This document shows, piece by piece, positions 52,160-61,559 of a stretch of 64,000 nt of DNA. Position 1 is the stretch's first letter, and every line of letters begins with the position of its first letter. Origin of the DNA: Gillisia limnaea DSM 15749 (GTDB lineage Bacteria > Bacteroidota > Bacteroidia > Flavobacteriales > Flavobacteriaceae); the NCBI RefSeq assembly GCF_000243235.1, contig NZ_JH594606.1, positions 821,502-885,501 of the forward strand. Reading direction: 5' to 3'. The notes beneath the pieces were generated by a model that saw only the letters and a list, made by a program, of their open reading frames with translations, was not told the DNA's origin and did no database searches. The position numbers and the translations under genes are program-made.

Positions 52160-52175
52160 AAAGTGATATTTTAGA
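52157..52175 (+). repeat. Direct repeat flanking the nuclease module, left copy
   Basis: TGAAAAGTGATATTTTAGA. It matches 18 of 19 bases with the copy at 54179-54197. A related ATTATATTTTAGAC occurs upstream of mazE (about 61448-61461). Confidence 0.6.
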
Positions 52176-52284
52176 CGTCAACTAACAAATAACTAAACCT
52201 GCAAGTTCGCGTCCCTACTCCCGCTACTTGCGAACCAAGACCATTTGGCACAACCGGTCAACAACCAAACTAAACAACAATTAT

Positions 52285-54129
52285 ATGAAATTAGAGAAAA
52301 TTTTGGATAGGCTAGGATCACTAGAAAAGAACTCATTTATCAAGATAATTGACAATATAATCTCGAAAAACCCCAAAAACGGGAAAGAAATAGAAAAATT
52401 ATTAAGCTCTTCAGACAAAGGTCTTAAGTCGGTTGATAACCAGAATATTTCAACAATATTCAATTTAACATCCAATGAATTTCGAAAATATATAGAATGT
52501 GAGTTTCAGGAAATCACATCTCAATTAGATATTCTTATTGATATCATTATTAAAGATGGCAATTGTATTATGAAACAAGATTGGTTTTCAAGACTGTATG
52601 ACACCGAAATAAAGAATCTTAAAAATAGAATTAAGGCACTAAATGCAGATTTTGAAAATGACAAATCCGAATTAAGTGAAAAACGCAAAAGAGACTATAA
52701 AATTTATAAGGCCTGTCTTCATACAGCATATTACAATGATGTAGAAAACAATCGAGATTCCAAAGTTAGTTCAGATGAACTATCTATTATCCTAACACTT
52801 TCAAGGCAACTTGGTCTTTCGCAGGAAGAAGTAAAATTGATTAATTATTCAATATTGCCAATTAAGAAAATTGAAATACAAGAGGTAATTAAAGGTCTTA
52901 AAAACATTGGTGTTATTTTCTATTCTAATAAGGAAAACACTATTTATGTTGCAGATGAAATGGTAAGGGTTTTAAGAAAAATTCGCGAAAAAGAGGTTGC
53001 AGAAAAATTTTACAGGAGGACTTTAAAACTTTTGAGGGAACCAATTATTAACCAAATTGCAAAAGACCATAATATTGACCGCAAACTTGACTATTCTCAA
53101 AAAATTGAAGGAATAATTAAAGAAGGAGTCTCATTTACAAATCTTCTACTTACAGATATTTATAAGACTGGAAGCACATTAACCGAAAAGAAGAAGGCGC
53201 TAAATGAACTGTGTGAAAAAGGTCTTGAAATTAAAAATTTGAGAGGGAGCACCTTGGATGAAAAGATCAACAGTTTAATTGAACATTTTGATGCTGTTGA
53301 AAAAGACGAAAAAGTCGGAATTTCATTAGATGGGTTTGATAAGCTTTTAGCTGAATTGAATCAAGCTTTACCCAAGCTAAATAAACAAATTAAAGATCAA
53401 TTTGAATTACAAGATGAATTCGTTCTTAAAGCTGAATTTTTACTTGCTTATAATATCAAACCAAGGGACATCTTGGATTTGATAACTAAATCAGATTTAA
53501 CCTTTTTCCTTAAAGAAAATGGCATTCGACAAAGGGGAGAAAACATTCTAAATATTTTAGAACATTACAAGGATGTAGAAAATCTATATTTAGAAAACTA
53601 CATGAATGTTGGATATCGTAATCTTAACTTATTAAAAGAAAACGGAATTATAGTTAAGGAAAGTGAACTTGGTATAAAGTTCGAAGAATTAACAAAGGTA
53701 ATTTTCAAAGGACTTGGTTTTGATGTTGATGAGAAGTTTAAAAATCAGCTAAATACCAATAAGGATATGATTGATATTCTTTTAAACTTAGGGAATAATG
53801 AAGTTATCATTGTGGAATGCAAAACCAGCAAAGAACGTGGATATAATAAATTTAGCACAGTATCTCGCCAATTAAAATCATATCAAAATTTAGCTTTAAA
53901 AAATGATTTGAGAATTGTAAAAATTTTACTTGTAGCTCCTGAATTTAGTGATGATTTTGTGACCGATTGTGAAATGGATACGGAAATGAATTTATCTCTT
54001 GTTACAGCTCTGACTTTAACAAATATTTTTGATGCTTTCAAAATATCCAAATATCAAGAGTTTCCTCACGTATTATTTAGAGATATTTTAATAAACGAAG
54101 AACGGATTTTAAAAGCATTGAGTAAATAG
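52285..54129 (+). CDS. Putative Mrr-like nuclease, possible defence protein
   Basis: This protein has 614 residues from the ATG at 52285 (MKLEKILDRLGS); the upstream extension reads repeat DNA. Residues about 1-440 are helical with Lys-rich coiled-coil segments and no family I know. The C-terminus (about 470-560) fits a PD-(D/E)XK nuclease: GIKFEELTKVIFKGLGFDVDE, then Asp in NKDMIDILLNLG (about 495) and ECK in EVIIVECKTSKE (about 511). Next to a broken R-M gene and between direct repeats, an antiphage or restriction role is plausible. No methylase is present. Base composition is more A+T-rich than the housekeeping genes. Confidence 0.75.
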   Translation: MKLEKILDRLGSLEKNSFIKIIDNIISKNPKNGKEIEKLLSSSDKGLKSVDNQNISTIFNLTSNEFRKYIECEFQEITSQLDILIDIIIKDGNCIMKQDWFSRLYDTEIKNLKNRIKALNADFENDKSELSEKRKRDYKIYKACLHTAYYNDVENNRDSKVSSDELSIILTLSRQLGLSQEEVKLINYSILPIKKIEIQEVIKGLKNIGVIFYSNKENTIYVADEMVRVLRKIREKEVAEKFYRRTLKLLREPIINQIAKDHNIDRKLDYSQKIEGIIKEGVSFTNLLLTDIYKTGSTLTEKKKALNELCEKGLEIKNLRGSTLDEKINSLIEHFDAVEKDEKVGISLDGFDKLLAELNQALPKLNKQIKDQFELQDEFVLKAEFLLAYNIKPRDILDLITKSDLTFFLKENGIRQRGENILNILEHYKDVENLYLENYMNVGYRNLNLLKENGIIVKESELGIKFEELTKVIFKGLGFDVDEKFKNQLNTNKDMIDILLNLGNNEVIIVECKTSKERGYNKFSTVSRQLKSYQNLALKNDLRIVKILLVAPEFSDDFVTDCEMDTEMNLSLVTALTLTNIFDAFKISKYQEFPHVLFRDILINEERILKALSK

Positions 54130-54178
54130 TAGAAGTGGCTGTGCCTATTTCGGTTAAGTAAAATAACGGACATTCCCT

Positions 54179-54197
54179 TGAAAAGTTATATTTTAGA
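54179..54197 (+). repeat. Direct repeat flanking the nuclease module, right copy
   Basis: TGAAAAGTTATATTTTAGA, 18 of 19 identical to the copy at 52157-52175. It lies 49 bp after the nuclease stop and is followed at once by the long multi-hairpin repeat. Confidence 0.6.
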
Positions 54198-54210
54198 GAC
54201 CAATTACCTC

Positions 54211-54560
54211 GCTGCGTGAGGTCTCATGACCTCGAGCCTCATTGCAATCATGAAGGAAAATAGAAGCACATTGAAGTCTCCTGACTTCAATGTGCTTTTA
54301 TTGTTTTTGAAATTTTTCTTCGCAATAGAATGGTAGAACCTGGAGAACAAAGGCAGGTACTTCTGAAGAAAATCATTTCAAAGTCGGGAGACTTTGTTGA
54401 TGGATGTGCTTTAAATAGGGTGTGAAAAAGGCGCAAAGTCTGAAGACTTTGCGCAGCCAGAAATCGAAGATTCAACGAAGTTAAACTTTGACGTAGCTTA
54501 TTCTACGGAACGTATTTAGAAAAACTCAAAGTCAGGAGACTTCGCGCAGCCAGATTTACA
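54211..54560. repeat. Multi-hairpin repeat of the second REPtron, unit A
   Basis: A full unit at 54211-54458 contains four hairpins in order: GAGGTCTCATGACCTC, GAAGTCTCCTGACTTC, AAAGTCGGGAGACTTT and AAAGTCTGAAGACTTT, each in GCGC-rich edges. A degenerate half unit follows to 54560. An ORF inside on the minus strand (54287-54475) recurs in other units and is judged non-coding. Confidence 0.8.
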
Positions 54561-54648
54561 GGTCCTATTTTAAAATATATTATTAAAAGTACAGTTATAA
54601 ATTTGCTGTTCCACATTAAAACTAAACCAAAATAAATTGAAAATAACA

Positions 54649-55293
54649 ATGAAGAAAATTTTACTTGCTCTATTCCTTATAACTAATTTCTACTCTTACT
54701 CCCAAAGTCCCTCCGATTTATTTAATGTTGGAAGAGGTATTTCTCAAAGTTCAAATCAAGATAAATTAACTAAACGTTTCTTTTCCAATATCGAAATTGA
54801 ATTCGGTGTATCCAATGAGATTAGGTATGATTATTCCATTTATGATGCTAATGATAATCTGTTGGGTGGAAGAAGTACAGAACTAGATAATAAAGCATCA
54901 TACGGTATTTTATATAGCATAAATTATCCGGTCTTTAATAAACTGACACTAGGAGCTATAGGTGGTTTCCAGCATCAGGTACAGCAAAAAATATCAGCAT
55001 TGAAATTAGGAGGAATACTAAGGTATCACTTCGTTAATTACGAAAGTGTGAATATAAATTTGATGACTGCATACAATATAGCTCTAAGCGATAACATTGA
55101 AAGCGATATGGCAAATGTCCGACTCGGATTACAATTTCCAATAACAAGGACCGATACGTTTAATTTAAATTTAAACGTATTTGGAGATTATAATTATTAC
55201 ATCTACAACGAACCTATTCTAAATGAAATCAATGAAAGACCAGGCAATTTAATATTTAGATCGTATGGATTAAGCTTAGGAATCCAGTTTTAA
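54649..55293 (+). CDS. Outer-membrane beta-barrel protein
   Basis: This protein has 214 residues from the ATG at 54649 (MKKILLALFLITNFYSYSQSP). The TTG four codons earlier is unlikely. The signal peptide is cleaved near SYSQ. The mature protein alternates hydrophobic and polar residues in about eight strands, with a final GLSLGIQF that ends in Phe, as outer-membrane barrels do. No enzyme motif. It may be a small porin-like or OmpW/adhesion barrel of the outer_membrane_beta-barrel class. A TAAATTTG box at 54598-54605 could be its promoter -7. It lies within the repeat-rich region. Confidence 0.75.
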   Translation: MKKILLALFLITNFYSYSQSPSDLFNVGRGISQSSNQDKLTKRFFSNIEIEFGVSNEIRYDYSIYDANDNLLGGRSTELDNKASYGILYSINYPVFNKLTLGAIGGFQHQVQQKISALKLGGILRYHFVNYESVNINLMTAYNIALSDNIESDMANVRLGLQFPITRTDTFNLNLNVFGDYNYYIYNEPILNEINERPGNLIFRSYGLSLGIQF

Positions 55294-55328
55294 AAATCTG
55301 AAAACCCAGCTATGCAAAGTATTCTGTT

Positions 55329-55900
55329 GCTGCGTGAGGTCTCATGACCTCGCGCCTAAATGCCGTCATGATAGAAAAAAAAGCACATTGAAGTCTCCTG
55401 ACTTCTTATTCCTATTGTTTTTAAACTTTTTGTTCGCAATAGAATGGTAGAACCTGTAGAACAAAGGCAGGTACTTCTGAAGAAGATCATTTCAAAGTCA
55501 GGAGACTTTGTTGATGGATGTACTTAAAATAAGGTGTAAAAAAGGCGCAAAGCCTTCTATCGCTGCGTGAGGTCTCATGACCTCGCGCCTAAATGCCGTC
55601 ATGATAGAAAAAAAAGCACATTGAAGTCTCCTGACTTCTTATTCCTATTGTTTTTAAACTTTTTCTTCGCAATAGAATGGTAGAACCTGGAGAACAAAGG
55701 CAGGTACTTCTGAAGAAAATCATTTCAAAGTCAGGAGACTTTGTTGATGGATGTGCTTTAAATAGGGTGTGAAAAAGGCGCAAAGTCTGAAGAATTTGCG
55801 CAGCCCAGGCTCCCCGGCTGCGTGAGGTCTCATGACCTCGCGCCTGCTGCGATAATGATAAAAAATGGAAGCGCGTTGAAGTCTCCTGACTTCGCGTTAG
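55329..55900. repeat. Multi-hairpin repeats left of the RAYT-type gene (units B, C and part D)
   Basis: Unit B about 55329-55560, unit C about 55561-55806 and partial D about 55818-55892 are head to tail in the same orientation. All start GCTGCGTGAGGTCTCATGA and contain the GAAGTCTCCTGACTTC hairpin. B and C also share the AGAATGGTAGAACCTG block. They stop 55 bp before the transposase start. Confidence 0.85.
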
Positions 55901-55954
55901 AAATCATCTTTAAACCTAATTTTTTATTCTGTATTTTTATAAGACAGAAAAATC

Positions 55955-56557
55955 ATGAAAGAAGGTTATACCATAAAAGATCAAACCAAGGCTCATTTTA
56001 TTACTGCCACAGTTGTGGATTGGATTGATATTTTCAGTAGGCAAATTTACAGGGACTGTTTAATAAATAGCCTTTCCTACTGTATTAAAAATAAAGGGAT
56101 GATCCTTTATGGGTATGTTATTATGACCAATCACATACACCTGATAGTTCAGTCTGAGCAGGGAGAACTTTCAAATTTGCTAAGAGATTTTAAAAAGTTT
56201 ACTGCCACCGGGATTCTTGATTTGCTTCAAAATAGTCCTGAAAGCCGAAAAGAATGGATCCTCGAGCGTCTTCATAAGGCTACATACAGTCATAGCAGAA
56301 ATAAAAATTACCAGGTATGGCAGTTTGGAAACCATTCGGAGGAGATCTACACCGAAAAATTTCTATGGTCAAAATTGGACTACATTCATTTAAACCCGGT
56401 GCGCGCCGGAATTGTTACCCGGGCATCTGATTTTGTTTATTCCAGTGCTTCAAATTATGTAAATGGAAATGGTGTGCTGAAAGAAATCACTTTAGCCGAT
56501 AATCCTGTTGCAGATGTTTTAAAGGGTTGGACGATAGTAAAAAGTGAGCATTATTGA
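55955..56557 (+). CDS. REP-associated tyrosine transposase (RAYT-type)
   Basis: This 200-residue Y1 transposase is of the RAYT/TnpA_REP branch. It shows the HUH motif in MTNHIHLIVQSE (about 55-66), LLRDFKKFTATGI, VWQFGNHSEEIYTEKFLWSKLDYIHLNPVRAGIV (about 125-160) and a C-terminal ADVLKGW. It lacks IS ends and tnpB and is flanked on both sides by the same multi-hairpin repeats, so it is the probable engine of their spread. It starts at the ATG at 55955 and reads the same way as the repeats. It differs clearly from the shorter Y1 protein at 10877-11326. Confidence 0.9.
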   Translation: MKEGYTIKDQTKAHFITATVVDWIDIFSRQIYRDCLINSLSYCIKNKGMILYGYVIMTNHIHLIVQSEQGELSNLLRDFKKFTATGILDLLQNSPESRKEWILERLHKATYSHSRNKNYQVWQFGNHSEEIYTEKFLWSKLDYIHLNPVRAGIVTRASDFVYSSASNYVNGNGVLKEITLADNPVADVLKGWTIVKSEHY

Positions 56558-56594
56558 AACATGATTCGTTTCAAAGTCGGGAAATCGCAGATCC

Positions 56595-57165
56595 GGCTAC
56601 GTGAGGTCTCATGACCTCGCGCCTAATTGCCGTCATGATAGAAAAAAAAGCACTTTGAAGTCTCCTGACTTCGTATTTTTATTGTTTTTGACCTTTTTCT
56701 TCGCAATAGAATGGTAGAACCTGGAGAAAAAAGGCAGGTACTTCTGAAGAAAATCATTTCAAAGTCAGGAGAACTTTGTTGATGGATGTGCTTAAAATAA
56801 GGTGTAAAAAAGGCGCAAAGCCTTCTATCGTTGCGTGAGGTCTCATGACCTCGCGCCTAATTGCCGTCATGATAAAAAAAAGCACTTTGAAGTCTCCTGA
56901 CTTCGTGTTTTTATTGTTTTTGACCTTTTTCTTCGCAATAGAATGGTAGAACCTGGAGAAAATAGGCAGGTACTTCTGAAGAAAATCATTTCAAAGTCGG
57001 GAGACTTTGTTGATGGATGTGCTTTTAATAGGGTGTGAAAAAAGCGCAAAGTCTGAAGACTTTGCGCAGCCCAGCCAACCGGCTGCGTGAGGTCTCATGA
57101 CCTCGCGTAATTGCCTTCATGATAGGAAAAAAAGCGCGCTGAAGTCTCCTGACTTCGTGTTAGAA
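56595..57165. repeat. Multi-hairpin repeats right of the RAYT-type gene (units E, F and part G)
   Basis: Unit E about 56595-56820, F about 56828-57081 and partial G about 57091-57160 have the same order of hairpins as the left units. Unit E has an extra A in one stem (CAGGAGAACTTT at about 56766-56777), so some copies are decaying. The rest, to 57293, is A+T-rich with a weak TATATTTA box at 57256. Confidence 0.83.
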
Positions 57166-57293
57166 ATCATCTTTAAACGTAATTTTTTATTCATTCCCTT
57201 TGTTTAAATCAGGTTTTTCCGCTGGAAAATAGAAATATTGGGAAATTAGTTTTAGTATATTTACAGAAATTGCTTATTAATTCATTTTATTCT

Positions 57294-58139
57294 ATGGAAA
57301 AGAAAATTCTTATTCCTACCAATTTCACCAAACATGCCTGGAATACCTTGGTGTATGCTTTAAATCTTTACAAAAATATTCCCTGTACTTTTTTTATTCT
57401 GAATGCTTATGAAGTTCCCACAAGGATTACCCTAAGCAGGAATTACAATGCCGAACTGGAAGCAGCAAAGGCTAAATCTGAAAAAGGATTACAGAAAATT
57501 CTACAAGGTTTAAATTTCAGAAAAGAAAACGAGAAACATCAGTTTAAAACAATATCGCGAAATAAAGATCTCGCCGAAGCAATGCAGGAATGCATAGATG
57601 CGCACAATATAGATTTGATTTTAATGGTTTCCCGGGGGGAAAATGTTTCGATAAACGCGGCTTTTGAGAATGAAATTTCAGAAGTGACCGAAAAGGTAGA
57701 AGATTGTCCCTTTTTAATTCTTCCTGAACAAATGCAAGAACTACCAGAATCCAACAGAGAAATAGTTTTCCCTACCAATTATAAATTTCCATTTAAAAAC
57801 AAAGAAGTTTCGGTGCTAATAGATATGACTATTAATTTAAATGCCAGCATCAGGATCTTGTATATTGATAGCGACAGCAGGCCGCTCACTAAAGAGCAGG
57901 AACAAAACAAAGAAACGCTGAAAACCTATTTTGCCGAAGTTGATTTCAGCTTTCATAGACTCACGCAAACTACGGTTACCACGGGTGTTCATTTATTTAT
58001 TGAAAGTAGAGAAAGTAATTTTCTCGCGCTTTATAAACGAAAACAGGGGTTTTTCAGCAAACTCTTTTCACAGCGATTTAAGGAAGACATCGATTTTAAT
58101 CCAAAGGTGCCGGTATTGATTTTAAAGGAATTGAAATAA
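57294..58139 (+). CDS. Universal stress protein family, two UspA-like domains
   Basis: This protein has 281 residues from the ATG at 57294 (MEKKILIPTNFTKHAWNTLVYALNLY). The first UspA-like domain (1-150) has the PTNFT phosphate-loop-like start, an Asp in DAHNIDLILMVSRG and a CPFLILPEQ strand. The second (155-281) has REIVFPTNYKFPFKNKEVSVLID and ends in FNPKVPVLILKE. The GxxGxSS-type ATP-binding loop is not obvious, so it may not bind ATP. It probably responds to envelope or nutrient stress. It is a single gene in a repeat-rich zone. Confidence 0.8.
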   Translation: MEKKILIPTNFTKHAWNTLVYALNLYKNIPCTFFILNAYEVPTRITLSRNYNAELEAAKAKSEKGLQKILQGLNFRKENEKHQFKTISRNKDLAEAMQECIDAHNIDLILMVSRGENVSINAAFENEISEVTEKVEDCPFLILPEQMQELPESNREIVFPTNYKFPFKNKEVSVLIDMTINLNASIRILYIDSDSRPLTKEQEQNKETLKTYFAEVDFSFHRLTQTTVTTGVHLFIESRESNFLALYKRKQGFFSKLFSQRFKEDIDFNPKVPVLILKELK

Positions 58140-58189
58140 GAATAAAGTCGTAAAAAATGAAAATTGAAGCCGATAAAGTTGAAGAATAT

Positions 58190-58560
58190 ATAGCCCGCTG
58201 CGTGAAGTCTATTTCTTTTGAAAATTTTTGAAGATTTAATAAGCACATTGAAGTCTCCTGACTTCTTATTCTTATTGTTTTTAAACTTTTTGCCTCCTAA
58301 GGCCCATAGAATCAAAATAAGCAAGGTCTACTATTTTAAAGATGATCTGTTTCAAAGGCGGGAGACTTTGGGGAGGTAATAGGTTTTAAAATGACGTGAA
58401 GATCAAAGTCAGGAGACTTTGCGAGGCCAGAGCATTATTGAAAAATGATTCGTTTCAAAGCCGGGAAATCGCAGATTCAACGAAGTTAAACTTTGACGAA
58501 GTTATAGGTTTCAAAATGATGTAAAGCTAAAATTCTGAAGACTTTGCGCAACGGGGTCTT
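58190..58560. repeat. Degenerate multi-hairpin repeats (units H, I)
   Basis: Recognisable are CTGCGTGAAGTC (58199), GAAGTCTCCTGACTTC (about 58249-58264), AAAGTCAGGAGACTTT (58404-58419) and AGATTCAACGAAGTTAAAC (58472). These are decayed members of the family around 55.9 kb. No gene lies between 58140 and 58669. Confidence 0.65.
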
Positions 58561-58669
58561 GGATTGGCAAAATGAAAAATATGTAGACTTATAAAATCAT
58601 TTTGTGAAAAATCTAGTTGTATTTCGAAAATAGCTAACTTTAGTTCATTAACTATTAAATTTTTAGAGA

Positions 58670-60985
58670 ATGAAAAACAAGGTTATGAAGTTGTCCTATA
58701 TTCTTTTATTTTCGGTATTTACGGGAATAAATGGAATCCAGGCTCAGGAATTGAAAGGAACCTGGGAAGGGAAATTGGATGTACAGGGCAGTGAATTGCC
58801 ATTGAAATTCGCCATCACTAAAGAGAATGACTCTCTTTCAGGAACTATGGACAGTCCTTTGCAGGGAGCTTTTGGATTGCCCCTGGACCAGGTTAAACTT
58901 GTAAATAACCAGGTTACCCTCTCCTATACCAAAATTGGCGCCATTTACACCGGCACTCTCAAAGAAGAAACTATTACCGGTACTTTTAAACAGTCGGGAC
59001 AAGAGTTTCCTCTGGTACTTCAAAAAGTGGAAATAACAGTACCAGGGGATATATCCTTACCCTCATCTAAAAAAGAATTGGAGCAACTGGCGGCCTTCGA
59101 TCAGGGGGATTACAAATATGGTGTGGAAGATTATTTTGCCAAACCAAAGGCGAGTTCTTTCCAGTTCTCCCCAGATGGTAAGTATATGTCCTACCGCGAA
59201 AAAGATGAAAATGCCAAAAACCACGTTTTTGTAAAAAACCTTAAAACGAATGAAATTACCCGGGCAATTGTAGAGAAGGATGAATTGGTAAGAGGCTATG
59301 GCTGGGGGAATGAGGATAGACTGCTCTATGTAATGGACAAAGGAGGAAACGAAAACTACCATTTATATGCAGCAGATGTTGATGGGTTAAATACAAAGGA
59401 TTTAACACCATTCGAAGGAGTTCAGGCCCAGATTTTGGACCTTTTAAAAGATGACAAGAACCACGTCATTATTTCTATGAACAAAGAAAATGCACAGGTT
59501 TTTGAACCTTACAAATTGGATATTGAGACCGGGGAAATTGAAAAACTGTACACCAATGATGATGTTGCAAATCCTATTATGAACTACCTTTTTGACAAGG
59601 ATGGAGCCTTAAGGGGCTTTGTGCGCTTGCGCGAAGGTGTCAATATGGATCTTTATTATAACAAAGCTACAGAATCTAAGGATTTTGAGGTAATCAAGCA
59701 AATTAATTGGAAAGACAACTTTAATCCTACCTTAAATTATGCGACTGAATATCCCCATGATGCCTATGTTGTTTCAAATCTGGAAACAGACAAAAACACG
59801 GTTTATCTGTACGACCTGAAGGAAAATAAGGTGATCAAAAAGTTATTTGCGAATGACGATTTTGATATTACTGGTGTCTCCCTGTCGCGAAATAGGAATT
59901 ACGAACTGGATTATTACACTTTTGAGGGGGAAAAGCAGGAAATCGTACCGGTTAGCGACTACTATAAAAAGCTACATAAGCGTATCACTGAAGAATTCCC
60001 CAATAAGGAATATTCTATAGCTGATAAAACTGATGACGAAAGTAAGTATTTGGTATTCCTTCAAAGTGATAAATTGTACGGCGAATATTGGTCGTATAAT
60101 GTTGAGGCCAATAAATTTGAATTGTTGTATAATTTGATGCCCCAACTCAAAGGTGAAGATATGGCCGAAATGAGGCCCATTACCTTTAAAAGCCGGGATG
60201 GAAAAACCATACATGGTTATATCACCCTCCCAAAAGCCGCTCTGGAAGGGCAAAAAGTTCCTGTTATTGTCAATCCTCATGGAGGCCCGCAAGGTGTAAG
60301 AGATTCCTGGGGATTTAATCCAGAGGCACAATTGTTTGCTAGTCGTGGTTATGCCACGCTGCAGGTGAATTTTAGGATTTCCGGAGGTTATGGTCGTGAA
60401 TTTTTAGAATCTGGATTCAAACAAATTGGGAGAAAAGCAATGGACGATGTTGAAGATGGTTTGAAATACGTGATCAGCCAGGGCTGGGTAGATCCAGATA
60501 AAGCTGCCATTTATGGGGGCAGCCATGGTGGATATGCAGTATTGAGGGGTCTCACCAAAACTCCAGACCTTTATGCTGCCGGTGTGGATTATGTAGGTGT
60601 TTCCAATTTATTTACTTTCATGGAAACTATTCCGCCTTATTGGAAGCCTTATGAGAAAATATTGAGAGAGATCTGGTATGACGAAAAAGTCCCTGAAGAA
60701 AAAACGATTATGGAAGAGGTTTCACCGGTCTTTCATATTGACAAAATTAAAAAGCCATTACTTGTGGTTCAGGGTGCGAATGATCCGCGGGTGAACATTG
60801 ACGAGTCCGATCAAATTGTAAGGGCGCTACGTGCAAAAGGCGTTGATGTTCCTTATATGGTCAAGTATGATGAAGGACATGGTTTCGGAAAAGAGGAAAA
60901 CCGGATTGACCTTTATAAAGCAATGTTGGGATTTTATGCCAAACATCTTAAGGATGAAGAACTGGCGCCGCAGTTCAGAGATTAA
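58670..60985 (+). CDS. Secreted S9 (prolyl oligopeptidase) family peptidase
   Basis: This 771-residue protein has a signal peptide (to about residue 25, GIQAQE), then a lipocalin-like domain (about 26-125, LKGTWEGKLDVQGSELPLKFAI). A beta-propeller (about 150-480, FQFSPDGKYMSYREKDE) and the S9 alpha/beta hydrolase domain follow: VNPHGGPQGVRD, nucleophile Ser in IYGGSHGGYAVL (about 622), Asp in VVQGANDPRVN (about 706) and His in YDEGHGFG (about 741). It likely cleaves short peptides in the periplasm. The N-terminal domain is also seen in other flavobacterial hydrolases. The start could also be Met6. Confidence 0.9.
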   Translation: MKNKVMKLSYILLFSVFTGINGIQAQELKGTWEGKLDVQGSELPLKFAITKENDSLSGTMDSPLQGAFGLPLDQVKLVNNQVTLSYTKIGAIYTGTLKEETITGTFKQSGQEFPLVLQKVEITVPGDISLPSSKKELEQLAAFDQGDYKYGVEDYFAKPKASSFQFSPDGKYMSYREKDENAKNHVFVKNLKTNEITRAIVEKDELVRGYGWGNEDRLLYVMDKGGNENYHLYAADVDGLNTKDLTPFEGVQAQILDLLKDDKNHVIISMNKENAQVFEPYKLDIETGEIEKLYTNDDVANPIMNYLFDKDGALRGFVRLREGVNMDLYYNKATESKDFEVIKQINWKDNFNPTLNYATEYPHDAYVVSNLETDKNTVYLYDLKENKVIKKLFANDDFDITGVSLSRNRNYELDYYTFEGEKQEIVPVSDYYKKLHKRITEEFPNKEYSIADKTDDESKYLVFLQSDKLYGEYWSYNVEANKFELLYNLMPQLKGEDMAEMRPITFKSRDGKTIHGYITLPKAALEGQKVPVIVNPHGGPQGVRDSWGFNPEAQLFASRGYATLQVNFRISGGYGREFLESGFKQIGRKAMDDVEDGLKYVISQGWVDPDKAAIYGGSHGGYAVLRGLTKTPDLYAAGVDYVGVSNLFTFMETIPPYWKPYEKILREIWYDEKVPEEKTIMEEVSPVFHIDKIKKPLLVVQGANDPRVNIDESDQIVRALRAKGVDVPYMVKYDEGHGFGKEENRIDLYKAMLGFYAKHLKDEELAPQFRD

Positions 60986-61004
60986 AAAAAGAAACCCCGT
61001 TAAT

Positions 61005-61045
61005 AAAATAACCTCCCAAAAATGGCATTTTTGGGAGGTTATTTT
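61005..61045. terminator. Strong bidirectional terminator after the S9 peptidase gene
   Basis: A 20-bp perfect inverted repeat (AAAATAACCTCCCAAAAATG and its complement, with one base between) begins 20 bp after the stop and has T/A tracts on both sides. Confidence 0.85.
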
Positions 61046-61104
61046 ATTTTAAACTTTCCTCCTTCAGCTTATTTCCTTTGGCCTTACTTCTTCCGCACTT
61101 TTCA

Positions 61105-61420
61105 TAAACCCCCGCTGCGTGAAGTTTGACTTCTTCGAATCTGCGATTTCATGACCTCGCGCCTGTAGCCCCCAACCCCTGCCTTGCCGGCAGGCAGGCC
61201 CGAAGGGGGAGCTGAAAAAAGCTCAAAGTCAGGAGACTTCGCGCAGCCAGATGAAGAAGATCATTTCAAAGTCGGGAGACTTTGCGCAGCCCAGCCACCC
61301 CGATTCGTGAGGTTTGACTTCTTCGAATCTGCGATTTCATGACTTCGCGCCTGAAGCATTCATGAAGCAAAAAGAAAGCGCGTTGAGGTTTGCTGACTTC
61401 TTCTTCCTAATATTCGGAAA
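61105..61420. repeat. Degenerate multi-hairpin repeats with an embedded G/C-rich element
   Basis: Parts of the REPtron-2 family are visible at 61111-61165, 61223-61300 and 61300-61420 (CTGCGATTTCATGACCTCGCGCC and AAAGTCAGGAGACTTCGCGC). Embedded at 61167-61212 is an end like that of the metH insertion (AGCCCCCAACCCC ... GAAGGGGGAGC). It is interrupted by a TGCC/GGCA palindrome. Confidence 0.6.
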
Positions 61421-61559
61421 CCGCAAATAGCATGCATTTATTTTAAAATTATATTTTAGACTCCAATACGAACAATAAAGCCGGCAAAAGCCTCCCTACT
61501 CCACGCTACTTTCGGACCAAGACCGTAGGCATTAATGCAATTTAAACCGAAAATAGAAT

